From positions 1-52,235 of the IMG/VR virus record IMGVR_UViG_3300046003_002393: 52,235 bases of DNA; one strand, 5' to 3'. The translations under genes and the position numbers were made by a program. This DNA is from a virus. The notes below the pieces were generated by a model. It searched no databases. It was given only the letters and a program-made list of their open reading frames with translations, and had not been told where the DNA came from. Positions within the stretch are counted from its first letter, which is position 1, and every line of letters begins with the position of its first letter. This document shows positions 17,670-24,983 of the stretch, in pieces.

Positions 17670-19487
17670 TCAAAGCAAGTCAGAAATAACATCTATCGTT
17701 TCCATCATCGCGATTCTTTCGCCCAATATCCGCATACAATTTACCGCCATACTGTTGCCCAAAGCCTTGTACCGCGCTGAGTTTGATGCACCAGGTATGT
17801 TGGTATAACCGTGGGTAAGGCTAAGATTTATTGCGTATGAATTGCCGTTGTGCATTTGCTCTGGAATGAATGAACTTATGACACTCACGACAAAGCAACA
17901 CAAGGTTTGAATGCTCTGTTCGTAACTCTGGAAATTTGACCCAACTTCCGATGTGATGAACTTCATGCAGTCGTTCTTTGTAGACATGAACTTTGTGGCA
18001 TCGCTGACAAGTTGCTCGATCTCTTGTCCAGATACGTCTACAGACTTGCTTCCATATCCGTGATGAGAAGAATTGTTGATGTTCTGTGGTAATGCCGCCC
18101 CTCCAACAATGGTGTTTGTCCCCAACAAGGTGTGCAGTCTTACATTTAATTGAACAAAATCGTCTAGTTGAATAGGCAGGCGACACCATTTTTGTTTGTC
18201 CGCAAGATTGACAGACAAGAGCAACTTTCCTTGATTGTGTATTTCCAGAGTTCGTGCCTCTAAATTTAGAAGCGCAGACACCTCCGCAAGTTCGGAAGTC
18301 TTGTGATTGCTTTGTCGTGAATTCACCTCCGCAAATGATGCAATTTTTTGTGATTCGCTTACTACGGCATTGCCAGCAACATTTGGCAACTTGGGACATT
18401 GCGTTTCCGCAAGCGCATTGGTTTTTTGATGGTCTGAGCATACGCGAAGTATAACAGTTTTCGTTACCTCAGGAAACCCCTGCAATCTTTCGCACTCAAG
18501 CGGAGTTAATCGGCGTACTCGCATTTGTGAGCAGACAGCCATTTGGTTATCACCAGGTTCTTTGCGAATAGTCCCTGTGTGCTCTTCGTAAGCAACCGCA
18601 TGAACATCCGTCTTGGTTAGCGTATAGGATGACCCTGTATCATCGTAGCCAGTGCCATTCCCGCCATTCTCAGGTGCGCGTCCGATTGTGTTTCCAGCTA
18701 AGGCATAAGTCGGTACAAACAGCGGTGCGCCCTCGTTGATATGCTGATTTTCCAATCCTTGTTTATCTCCGAAGTGTGCGTTTAACGTGCTTGCGATTTC
18801 AGCCGGCCATTTCTTCACTGGCAAGATATGTCCACAGGCTGCGTCTTGCGCTCCGATACTAACGCCAGTGCGCGCTCCAATTGTTCCGGCAAATTCTTGC
18901 CCCTTACTTCTGCTCGGCGGAGGATTCCCGCACAGGCTTTCGGAGTCAAAAAGAACTGCGGCTGCACTTCGCCAGTCTCCAAGACATCCGATAACGAACA
19001 CACGCCTTCGTCTTTGCGGGACGGCTCTAGGGTGCTCATGTGTTCTGCTGAATTGAGCATCAAGAACTCGGTAGGCGAACCCATAGCCGAGTTGCCCCAA
19101 CCCTCCAAGGAAGGTTCCAAAATCCCTTCCGCCGTTACTCGACAAGACCCCCGGTACGTTTTCCCAGACAATCCATTTCGGCTTATATCGATCAGCAATT
19201 GCGAGGTAGATGAGCATGAGGTTGCCACGCGGGTCATCCAATCCTTTTCGCAAACCTGCGACTGAGAATGATTGACAAGGGGTTCCGCCGACAAGAACAT
19301 TGATAGTTGCATCAGGCCACTCCTTAAATTTAGTCATGTCGCCTAGGTTCGGGACGCTTGGGTAGTGGTGCGCCAACACTTTGCAAGGAAAAGGTTCTAT
19401 CTCTGAAAACCCGATAGGGTTCCAACCAAGCGGATGCCAAGCGCATGTAGCTGCTTCGATTCCACTGCATACCGAAAGGTAATTCAC
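17670..19487 (-). CDS. C5 cytosine DNA methyltransferase with an in-frame 219-codon insertion
   Basis: 605 residues, GTG start at 19487 overlapping the upstream stop (GTGA). Motif I-like VCSGIEAATCAW (residues 6-17), catalytic PCQS (Cys71), ENVP (109-112), motif VIII QRRRRVFVIG, a target-recognition segment, motif IX RLTPLECERLQGFPE ending at residue 340, and motif X ARYKALGNSMAV near the C-terminus. Between IX and X, where family members run straight from GFP into the YTNIPGASNSARY-type segment, residues 341-559 are unrelated sequence that overlaps an HNH endonuclease gene in another frame. Without it the enzyme would be 386 residues, a normal size. Likely protects phage DNA from host restriction. 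Whether the insert is translated through, spliced or inactivates the enzyme is not known. Confidence 0.88.
   Translation of the reverse strand: MNYLSVCSGIEAATCAWHPLGWNPIGFSEIEPFPCKVLAHHYPSVPNLGDMTKFKEWPDATINVLVGGTPCQSFSVAGLRKGLDDPRGNLMLIYLAIADRYKPKWIVWENVPGVLSSNGGRDFGTFLGGLGQLGYGFAYRVLDAQFSRTHEHPRAVPQRRRRVFVIGCLGDWRSAAAVLFDSESLCGNPPPSRSKGQEFAGTIGARTGVSIGAQDAACGHILPVKKWPAEIASTLNAHFGDKQGLENQHINEGAPLFVPTYALAGNTIGRAPENGGNGTGYDDTGSSYTLTKTDVHAVAYEEHTGTIRKEPGDNQMAVCSQMRVRRLTPLECERLQGFPEVTKTVILRVCSDHQKTNALAETQCPKLPNVAGNAVVSESQKIASFAEVNSRQSNHKTSELAEVSALLNLEARTLEIHNQGKLLLSVNLADKQKWCRLPIQLDDFVQLNVRLHTLLGTNTIVGGAALPQNINNSSHHGYGSKSVDVSGQEIEQLVSDATKFMSTKNDCMKFITSEVGSNFQSYEQSIQTLCCFVVSVISSFIPEQMHNGNSYAINLSLTHGYTNIPGASNSARYKALGNSMAVNCMRILGERIAMMETIDVISDLL
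17811..18467 (-). mobile_element. HNH-encoding insertion in the methyltransferase gene (657 bp)
   Basis: Boundaries are inferred from where the methyltransferase homology stops (Glu340 codon 18468-18470) and resumes (Gly560 codon 17808-17810). The insert is an exact multiple of three and has no stop in the methyltransferase frame. Nearly all of it (17821-18441) is an HNH endonuclease gene in a different frame of the same strand. It lacks intein blocks (no Cys/Ser-GxTP start, no HN-C end) and leaves almost no room for a group I intron core outside the nuclease gene. Confidence 0.75.
17821..18441 (-). CDS. HNH homing-type endonuclease nested in the methyltransferase gene
   Basis: 206 residues, ATG 18441, TAG 17821-17823. 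Three Cys-rich zinc-binding modules come first (CACGNAM..CCWQC, CIICGG..CGGVCASKF, CQSCGQ..FCSIKC), then the HNH domain: WTRDRATCQRCHKVH, LHEVHHIGSW and HSNLVLLCRECHKFIH. This matches zinc-finger HNH nucleases that often occupy phage introns or intergenic spots. It uses the same strand but another frame than the methyltransferase. No strong ribosome-binding site is seen before the ATG, so expression may be low or coupled to translation of the host gene. Confidence 0.88.
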   Translation of the reverse strand: MLRPSKNQCACGNAMSQVAKCCWQCRSKRITKNCIICGGEFTTKQSQDFRTCGGVCASKFRGTNSGNTQSRKVALVCQSCGQTKMVSPAYSTRRFCSIKCKTAHLVGDKHHCWRGGITTEHQQFFSSRIWKQVCRRIWTRDRATCQRCHKVHVYKERLHEVHHIGSWVKFPELRTEHSNLVLLCRECHKFIHSRANAQRQFIRNKS

Positions 19488-19675
19488 GGCAACCCCAATC
19501 TATCCCGGCACGGGGCACACGCTCCCCCTACCAACCTGAGCGAGTGCTCCTCGCAGTGGATACACTCACCCGCCACACCGACAGGTATCCGTGAAGCCTT
19601 CTCCCTGATCTCCGCGATGTGAGCCGCGTCGAAGAACTCCATCTTTTCGGAGGTCATGTCTATTTCATCGGCCAT
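19484..19675 (-). CDS. DksA/TraR-type zinc-finger protein
   Basis: 63 residues from ATG 19675, spaced 7 bases from AAAGGA; a GTG one codon upstream is the alternative. A short helix (MEFFDAAHIAEIREKASRI) precedes a four-cysteine finger GECIHCEEHSLRLVGGACAPC (split here at ..ACAPC), spacing C-x2-C-x(14-17)-C-x2-C as in TraR/DksA C4 proteins. Short TraR-like proteins bind the secondary channel of host RNA polymerase and shift promoter use. Overlaps the membrane protein gene upstream and the methyltransferase downstream, so it belongs to the same leftward operon. Confidence 0.8.
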   Translation of the reverse strand: MADEIDMTSEKMEFFDAAHIAEIREKASRIPVGVAGECIHCEEHSLRLVGGACAPCRDRLGLP

Positions 19676-19920
19676 CACATTTTCCTTTCATAAGTATGCA
19701 GTTCACAGTGAGTCGCGATAGCCGCTGACATGCCGTTAGGTGAGTTAACCAGTATCTCCGATATCTGATCTTTATTGCAGAGCCAGTAGACGCTGGTTAC
19801 TTCGGGGTGAACTACCCGTCGATACTCCGTCGAGATTTCCCACGCCACACACACTACTGCAAGCCCAATTAACGCCCCGACCAATACCAGCGGGTCAGGT
19901 ATCCGTTCCAAAAATTTCAT
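19675..19920 (-). CDS. Small single-pass membrane protein
   Basis: 81 residues, ATG 19920 behind AAAGGGGG; start overlaps the helicase stop (ATGA) and the end overlaps the DksA-like gene. One transmembrane helix at about residues 10-28 (PLVLVGALIGLAVVCVAWEI) followed by a soluble tail with two cysteines (LCNKD, THCELH). No family recognised. Placed in the replication operon rather than with lysis genes, so a role in host takeover or exclusion is possible but unsupported. Confidence 0.7.
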   Translation of the reverse strand: MKFLERIPDPLVLVGALIGLAVVCVAWEISTEYRRVVHPEVTSVYWLCNKDQISEILVNSPNGMSAAIATHCELHTYERKM

Positions 19921-21332
19921 GCTTGCCCCCTTTTCATTGCTTCCAATAAACAGTCCATGATTCCCTTTTTGTTATCTATTCTCTCCAGCACCAACTCGTC
20001 TATCGTACCCCGTGCGATGATGTTGTGGACGAACACCGAACGCTTGTACCCAGATTGCTCTTGTCTCACAGGGCCAATCCGTTCGAGAATCTGCAATCTA
20101 TTCTCCAGATTCCAGTCATGTGAGAAGAACACGAGTGTTCGCCCACCGTGCTGCAGGTTCAGCCCATGCCCGGCCGAGGCGGGATGCGCGAACAATACAG
20201 GTATCTTGCATTCGTTCCAATCCTTCTGGGTCTGCGGGTCGGCATCCAGCACGCGCCCTTGGGGAAAAGCCTTGAGTAACCTTACGAGGTCGCTCTTGAA
20301 GTGGTATGCCACCAACACCGGTTCGCCCATCGCTTCTTCGATAATCTCTTCGAGCGCCAGAATCTTGACATCGTGAACCTCCTTCCAGTCTTTAGCTTTA
20401 GGGTGAAAGTCGTTGTCAGCATCCGGGTCGAGGTACACCGCGCCGCTGGCGATCTGCAGTAACTTCTGTGTCTTGCTGGCCGCGTTGTGCGCTTCGACCT
20501 GGCGCTCACCCAACTTGATGAACATTTCCTTCTCCATCTCCCGGTACGTCTTGCGCGCCTTCGGTGGGAGGTCGATGTAGATGTTGTTCACGATCGGGTC
20601 TTCCAAGTCGAACCAATCCTTCATGTCGATGGTCAGGCACACATCCCTCAACCTCTCCTGAATCTCGGCTTGCGCGTGCGGTAGCGGAATCAGTGGCCCC
20701 TCTCCGTACTCCGGTGGGCGGAACCAGCGTTGCTTGAAGGCTTCGTAGCTCCTGCCCAGACGCTCCCCCGCATCCACGAACCACAACTGGCCCCACAGGT
20801 CGAGTAGCCCGTTCGGTGATGGCGTTCCGGTGAGGAGGTCGATCTTCTTGATCTTGGTGTGTGCTATCCTGCCCAACGCTTGCGCCCGAACGCCTCCCTG
20901 CTTCAAGCGGAACGACTTTAGTTTAGTGCTCTCGTCGATGATGACGTGCTTGAACGGCCAGCGGTCGCCGTAATAGTCGATAAGCCACACCAGATTCTCG
21001 AAGTTGATCGTGTACACGCTGGCGTCGTACTTCAACGCTCGCCGGCGCTTATCCTCATCGCCCATGATGGGCATGACGGTTATCTGGCTGAGGTGCGACC
21101 ACTTCTTCGCCTCTTCAGGCCACGTTGTAACCGCCACGCGCTTCGGCGCTACGACCAGAACGGGACTGTCCTCGCCAGCGAGAAAGCGGATATCTATGGC
21201 AGTGTATGTCGATACCGTCTTGCCTGAACCCATACCTGACCAGGTACACCCTCGGTCGATAGCGAGTTGGTGGTTCACGATCATGCCTTGGTACTCCCTT
21301 GGGGTGTAGACTGTGCGGATGGAGGGATTCAC
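19917..21332 (-). CDS. SNF2-type DEAD/DEAH helicase
   Basis: 471 residues; GTG start at 21332, overlapping the upstream stop, behind AGGGAG. Helicase motifs in order: Q-like YTPREYQ (residues 9-15), Walker A GMGSGKT (33-39), VLVVAPKRV (motif Ia), DESTKLK as the DEAH-box variant, LLTGTPSPNG (motif III), then C-terminal VLFAHPASAGHGLNLQ (V) and ERIGPVRQEQ (VI, with Arg fingers). This compact SNF2-like type is common in phage replication modules beside family A polymerase and VRR-NUC nuclease, where it is thought to act in replication or recombination. Confidence 0.92.
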   Translation of the reverse strand: MNPSIRTVYTPREYQGMIVNHQLAIDRGCTWSGMGSGKTVSTYTAIDIRFLAGEDSPVLVVAPKRVAVTTWPEEAKKWSHLSQITVMPIMGDEDKRRRALKYDASVYTINFENLVWLIDYYGDRWPFKHVIIDESTKLKSFRLKQGGVRAQALGRIAHTKIKKIDLLTGTPSPNGLLDLWGQLWFVDAGERLGRSYEAFKQRWFRPPEYGEGPLIPLPHAQAEIQERLRDVCLTIDMKDWFDLEDPIVNNIYIDLPPKARKTYREMEKEMFIKLGERQVEAHNAASKTQKLLQIASGAVYLDPDADNDFHPKAKDWKEVHDVKILALEEIIEEAMGEPVLVAYHFKSDLVRLLKAFPQGRVLDADPQTQKDWNECKIPVLFAHPASAGHGLNLQHGGRTLVFFSHDWNLENRLQILERIGPVRQEQSGYKRSVFVHNIIARGTIDELVLERIDNKKGIMDCLLEAMKRGQA

Positions 21333-21568
21333 CTCGGCACTCCCTGAAACAACTTCTTGCGAAGCTGAACCACGATGTCGCTCTTCAAGGTATTGTGGAT
21401 AAAGTCCCGCAGAACAGGATACATCGCGTCGTGCTCCTCCGCTGGCATGAACCTCGAAGCGGTAAACGCCTCGCCTTCTACCTCAACGGTTGTCGTGGAC
21501 AGGTAGCCGGTGATCACCCCATCGGCACTCTTGATCGGGGAAAACTTTATGTCCTCAACTATTCTCAT
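21329..21568 (-). CDS. Hypothetical protein between VRR-NUC and helicase
   Basis: 79 residues from ATG 21568; it overlaps the neighbouring genes by 4 bases at both ends, which supports it as a real operon member. The N-terminal half is beta-rich (DIKFSPIKSADGVITGYLSTTTVEVEG) and the rest helical (DAMYPVLRDFIHNTLKSDIVVQLRKK). No family recognised. Confidence 0.75.
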   Translation of the reverse strand: MRIVEDIKFSPIKSADGVITGYLSTTTVEVEGEAFTASRFMPAEEHDAMYPVLRDFIHNTLKSDIVVQLRKKLFQGVPR

Positions 21569-21912
21569 TTCGCTATCCTCTCAAAGAAAATATCTACTTC
21601 CTCATAGGTGCTCAAGACGTGAACAGGCACCCCCTTTTTCTCCAGCTTCAACGCTTCCCGCGATTGCGATGGGTTGGGCTTTGCACCTGGTCGCTTCAGT
21701 TCAGCGAAGTGCGCACCGTTCAGCGCGACGAACCAATCGGGAGCGTCCTTGCGGCGATACCACTCACACTTGCGAACCTCGGCGCCATAGGACTTAGCGA
21801 TTTTCAAGAAGTAATCCTTGATGTCACGCTCCTTGACGGGCTTGGCTTTCTTAATCGCTTTGCGTTCGAGGTATTCGGCGTCTACTTGTTCTATTGAAAT
21901 TTTAGTTGGCAT
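21565..21912 (-). CDS. VRR-NUC domain nuclease
   Basis: 115 residues. The core PDW-x(7)-FAELKRPGAKPN-x-SQ (residues about 62-85) is the VRR-NUC pattern: Asp of PDW, Glu-x-Lys of AELK as the PD-(D/E)xK catalytic residues, and the conserved Gln that follows. A Glu earlier (VKERDIKDYFLKIAKSYG) fits the first helix of the fold. Stand-alone VRR-NUC proteins act as structure-specific endonucleases and are commonly coded next to SNF2 helicases in phages, as here. Overlaps the next gene by 4 bases. Confidence 0.92.
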   Translation of the reverse strand: MPTKISIEQVDAEYLERKAIKKAKPVKERDIKDYFLKIAKSYGAEVRKCEWYRRKDAPDWFVALNGAHFAELKRPGAKPNPSQSREALKLEKKGVPVHVLSTYEEVDIFFERIAK

Positions 21913-21917
21913 TTTCT

Positions 21918-23978
21918 CTACCCCTTCCTGTATCGATAAGTTTCAAATCCCGCTGCTGCCAGCGGCATCCCTTGTGCCCATGGCGGATTCGTTGCAAGCA
22001 ATTCGCTCAGGCGTCCTACGTTAAAATCTTCAGTGTCTGGTACTTCCGTGATTAACTCATCATGCACCTCCAAGACGATCTCGTACCCCGCATTCTCAAC
22101 CGGAATGAACGAACTCTTGAACACGTCTCGGGCGAATGCTTGTGTCACATTTTCGACGAGCCGCCCGCTATATGTGCTAATCCTGCACCACTTGCGGCTG
22201 AACTGATTCACCCCTTCGTAACTGATCTTACCGTGGTCATCTAACCGTGGGGAGGGATAGCAAAGTGCGCGACCTGAAGGCAGGACTATCCTCAACCATT
22301 CACCTGTGCGCCTGACTCTGACCTTGCGGCACAAGAAGGTGACTTGTGGTTCGCGAATCGCGGCGATCACCGCGTCTTGCACTTCACCCCAGAACGCTAC
22401 GATATTCGGATGCTGTAACCGCCACATCCGTTTAAGCGAGTCGCAAGCGCAGAACACGTCCTTGCTCAGGCCGTAGGTGGCGCGCTTGGTCTTATGACAC
22501 CAGTGCCAGAACTTGATGGCTTCGTTCCATACCTCTTCGGGAATACCGGGGCGGGCCATCGTGGACATGTGATCAAGGTCTATCCGGTATGTGGCCGCCC
22601 CGGTTAGGTAAGCGCCTACACCGCCTTCGTAACCCAGCATCAACTCCATGACCTTACCGATCTGACGCTTGTCGCCAGTGGCCTCTTCAGCGGGAACCTT
22701 GAACGCTTTACCATAAGCGACCTTGTATAAGTCTTCCCCGATTCCCGCATCGAAATCGCGGAACGCTTGTAGCTTCCACTCTTCGCCAGCGAGGTAGGCC
22801 AGCACACGACCTTCAATGTTGGACAAGTCCGATACGACCAGTTTCTTACCCGGTGGTGCGACTATGCAACCGCGAATCGCGTTGGAGGTGAGCGACATCA
22901 CGTTCTCATAGATCAGGTCAGCGCAGTCTAGCTTCATCGCTTCAACACCCGCTTCTATCGCGGCGTTCTTCATGTTCGGTCGCGGAAGATTCTGAGGTTG
23001 AAATGTTCTCCCGGCGCTGCGACCCGTTCTGCCCGCCCCGCAGAACTGGATACTCCCCCGCATTCTGCCATCGGTAGTCGCTTTGATCAGTTTCTTGTAC
23101 TTGCTGGTACTGATAGAGCACACCTGTAACCTGACCTTGAGGAGTTCCTTCAATGCGTCAGGCATGTCGGGGTCATCGAGCAACCGCGTAACGGTGTCCT
23201 TGGTGAGGTCAGGCAGAGCGAAGCCATAACTCTCTAGGATGTGATCTAACAGCACATCGCGCTGCGTGGTGCTCTCTACCTTCCCTTCGGTCATATCGAA
23301 GGTCTTAGCCTTCAGGAAAGCCTGTTCCAAGCCAACGGCGCGGAGGGCGGCGTGCGCCAGTTCGAGATCGACTGCAAACCCACGGTCGTTGATCTTCTGG
23401 TCGAGGTGCCATAGCGCCAGTTCGTCACCCTTGTAGTTCCAAGTGGGCATCTTCTTGGCAATCGCCCTCATCGCTTCGGTATCGTTAATCGCGTACTCGA
23501 TAAACTTAGCCCAGTCCTCGGGGTGTGTTAACCGCGTCGCCCTGCGAACCTTGACGTTCTTTCCTCGGGGCTTGCAGAACAGGTGGATGAGTCGAGTACC
23601 GTCCTTGTGCTTCGCGAGGTCGTCTCCGATCTTGAATATGCCGCATAGCTTGTCGAGACCGCCAGGGAGTGAGAGCGTGAACGCTTGAACCATCGTGTCG
23701 CGCCAGCGCGGGATATCGATGTCGAGGTTCATGGCGTACTTGAGTACGTTACGGTCGAACATGGAGTTGTGGGCAGTGACAAGCTGTTCAGGATCGTTCA
23801 GCGCGTACTTCAGATCGGGAATATCGTATGGGTGTTCGTCGTTCGTTAAGTCGAGACCGATAACAGGGCCATCGTCGATTGCTGATGTCCAGATCATCGC
23901 TTCGCAGTTCGACGTGTAGGCGTAAGTGCCATTTGCTATCGGCACCTCGCTGAATGTTTCGGTATCGAGCCAGATCAT
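21918..23978 (-). CDS. DNA polymerase, family A, with 3'-5' exonuclease domain
   Basis: 686 residues. Exonuclease motif DTETFSE at residues 5-11, Exo II around TAHNSMFDRNVL, and YAINDTEAM as Exo III. Polymerase motif A VVSDLSNIEGRVLAYLAG (residues about 380-397; the usual Asp-x-Ser-x2-Glu core is present), motif B DKRQIGKVMELMLGYEGG (about 435-452), motif C EVHDELITE (about 635). No thumb insertions resembling the T7 thioredoxin-binding loop are evident. ATG 23978 lacks a strong ribosome-binding site and lies next to the upstream stop at 23980. It is the replicative polymerase; the phage also codes a beta clamp (31118-32212). Confidence 0.95.
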   Translation of the reverse strand: MIWLDTETFSEVPIANGTYAYTSNCEAMIWTSAIDDGPVIGLDLTNDEHPYDIPDLKYALNDPEQLVTAHNSMFDRNVLKYAMNLDIDIPRWRDTMVQAFTLSLPGGLDKLCGIFKIGDDLAKHKDGTRLIHLFCKPRGKNVKVRRATRLTHPEDWAKFIEYAINDTEAMRAIAKKMPTWNYKGDELALWHLDQKINDRGFAVDLELAHAALRAVGLEQAFLKAKTFDMTEGKVESTTQRDVLLDHILESYGFALPDLTKDTVTRLLDDPDMPDALKELLKVRLQVCSISTSKYKKLIKATTDGRMRGSIQFCGAGRTGRSAGRTFQPQNLPRPNMKNAAIEAGVEAMKLDCADLIYENVMSLTSNAIRGCIVAPPGKKLVVSDLSNIEGRVLAYLAGEEWKLQAFRDFDAGIGEDLYKVAYGKAFKVPAEEATGDKRQIGKVMELMLGYEGGVGAYLTGAATYRIDLDHMSTMARPGIPEEVWNEAIKFWHWCHKTKRATYGLSKDVFCACDSLKRMWRLQHPNIVAFWGEVQDAVIAAIREPQVTFLCRKVRVRRTGEWLRIVLPSGRALCYPSPRLDDHGKISYEGVNQFSRKWCRISTYSGRLVENVTQAFARDVFKSSFIPVENAGYEIVLEVHDELITEVPDTEDFNVGRLSELLATNPPWAQGMPLAAAGFETYRYRKG

Positions 23979-23979
23979 G

Positions 23980-24156
23980 CTAGTGTTGATTCAGTGAACA
24001 ATCTTCAGAATGTGAGAAATCGTCCACACGACACTCTGGGCACACTGTCCAGTTCGCGCACCCGTTCCTGTTAAGGACACCGGCTACCTTCCCGTCGGTG
24101 GCGATATCGGCTTGTTCTAGTATTTTGTAATCTTCTTTACTTAGCCTGTTAATCAT
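23980..24156 (-). CDS. Small zinc-ribbon-like protein
   Basis: 58 residues. The start at ATG 24156 is chosen because AAGGAG sits six bases upstream; the ATG two codons earlier abuts that site and a longer frame to 24213 has none. C-terminal half has four Cys/His-type ligands (GCANWTVCPECRVDDFSHSE, then DC), plausible as a zinc knuckle. The N-terminus is helical (RLSKEDYKILEQADIATDG). No family recognised. It precedes the polymerase by one base. Confidence 0.65.
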   Translation of the reverse strand: MINRLSKEDYKILEQADIATDGKVAGVLNRNGCANWTVCPECRVDDFSHSEDCSLNQH

Positions 24157-24377
24157 TTTCATCTCCTTATGATTAGTTAAAAGTAGAGGGAACCCATTTC
24201 GAGTTCCCTTCACTTAGGTTGTTGGACTGATTGCCTGAATTTTAATTTAAAGTGTCCTCAGGTTTAAGCATGGCGAGTAAGTGCGAAAAATCGGGGTCTC
24301 AACTCGCCTAGCGCATCAATCCCTATCAGGCGTGCAACCAGCACGCACGTTCTAGGAAGACACTCCCAAGGAAAATC
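24157..24377. other. Non-coding gap with inverted repeats
   Basis: No convincing gene in either strand. It holds the ribosome-binding site of the small zinc protein and two inverted repeats: GGCGAGT (24272-24278) paired with ACTCGCC (24302-24308), and a tight hairpin GCGTGC-AACCA-GCACGC at 24330-24346. There is no T tract, so these are not clear rho-independent terminators. It may be a processed or regulatory leader between the SSB and polymerase cistrons. Confidence 0.5.
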
Positions 24378-24947
24378 TTACATGAAATCTTCGTCGCCGT
24401 CCTCAGTATCTCCAAGGTCAGGAAACTGGTCAGGACTTGCCGGTGCGCCTCCGCCGAATGCGTCTCCGTCTGAGTGGAACTGAACCCCGGTCAGCGTGGC
24501 GTTAACGCGCTTGCCGAACTCCCCATCTTGCGCCCAGATGTCCACGATAGCGTTGACGTAGCAGCCGCCATAAGGCTTCCCATCGGCGGCGGTCAGAGGT
24601 TGCTTACGCCCGTCGATGACTGTGGGGCGGGTCTTGTTGTACGCCGCGATGAAGTACTTACCCTCGAAGCCCTGATAAGGCTCTCCGGATGACCCAACTT
24701 TATCGCGCTCGCCATAGGCGCACTTCTCTTTGCGCTTCAACTCTTCGAGAATCTTGAGAGGGTCTTTTTTCCACTTCCCCTCGGCGGCTTCCTTCATCGC
24801 GGCGTTAATCTTCTTCGCGTTGGTGCTATCCGGCTCAATGATGAACGTCGCACCGAAGCGTGCCAACCCTCCCGCTTCAAAGGATTTAGGAACAAAAAGT
24901 GCGTCCATGAAAGCGATTCTTACTTTTAACAATTGTACTGAGGCCAT
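24378..24947 (-). CDS. DUF2815 single-stranded DNA-binding protein
   Basis: 189 residues, ATG 24947 behind AAAGAGAGA. The layout is that of DUF2815 / phage gp2.5-like SSBs: VRIAFMDALFVPKSFE at the start, FGATFIIEPDSTNAKKINAA, then GFEGKYFIAAYNKTRPTVIDGRK (split here) and YGGCYVNAIVDIWAQDGEFG, ending with NATLTGVQFHSDGDAFGGG. A flexible acidic tail closes with DTEDGDEDFM, the type used by SSBs to contact replication proteins. It lies in the replication operon with the DUF2800 nuclease just upstream, as in many phages. Confidence 0.92.
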   Translation of the reverse strand: MASVQLLKVRIAFMDALFVPKSFEAGGLARFGATFIIEPDSTNAKKINAAMKEAAEGKWKKDPLKILEELKRKEKCAYGERDKVGSSGEPYQGFEGKYFIAAYNKTRPTVIDGRKQPLTAADGKPYGGCYVNAIVDIWAQDGEFGKRVNATLTGVQFHSDGDAFGGGAPASPDQFPDLGDTEDGDEDFM

Positions 24948-24983
24948 GATTTTCTCTCTTTCTATTAGTGACTACTGATTAAA

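Noticed and set aside
17641-17670. Terminator between the convergent spanin and methyltransferase genes
   Set aside because: AACTAAAA / TTTTAGTT can pair but the stem is all A-T rich with a 14-base loop; too weak to call.
17811-18467. Intein inside the methyltransferase
   Set aside because: The insert has no Cys/Ser start with a GxTP-type block A and no Asn plus Cys/Ser/Thr end; the HNH gene is in a different frame.
17811-18467. Standard group I intron with an HNH gene
   Set aside because: Only about 26 bases before and 10 after the nuclease gene remain, too few for a catalytic core unless it overlaps the gene, and the host frame is open throughout. Kept as an alternative to test, not called.
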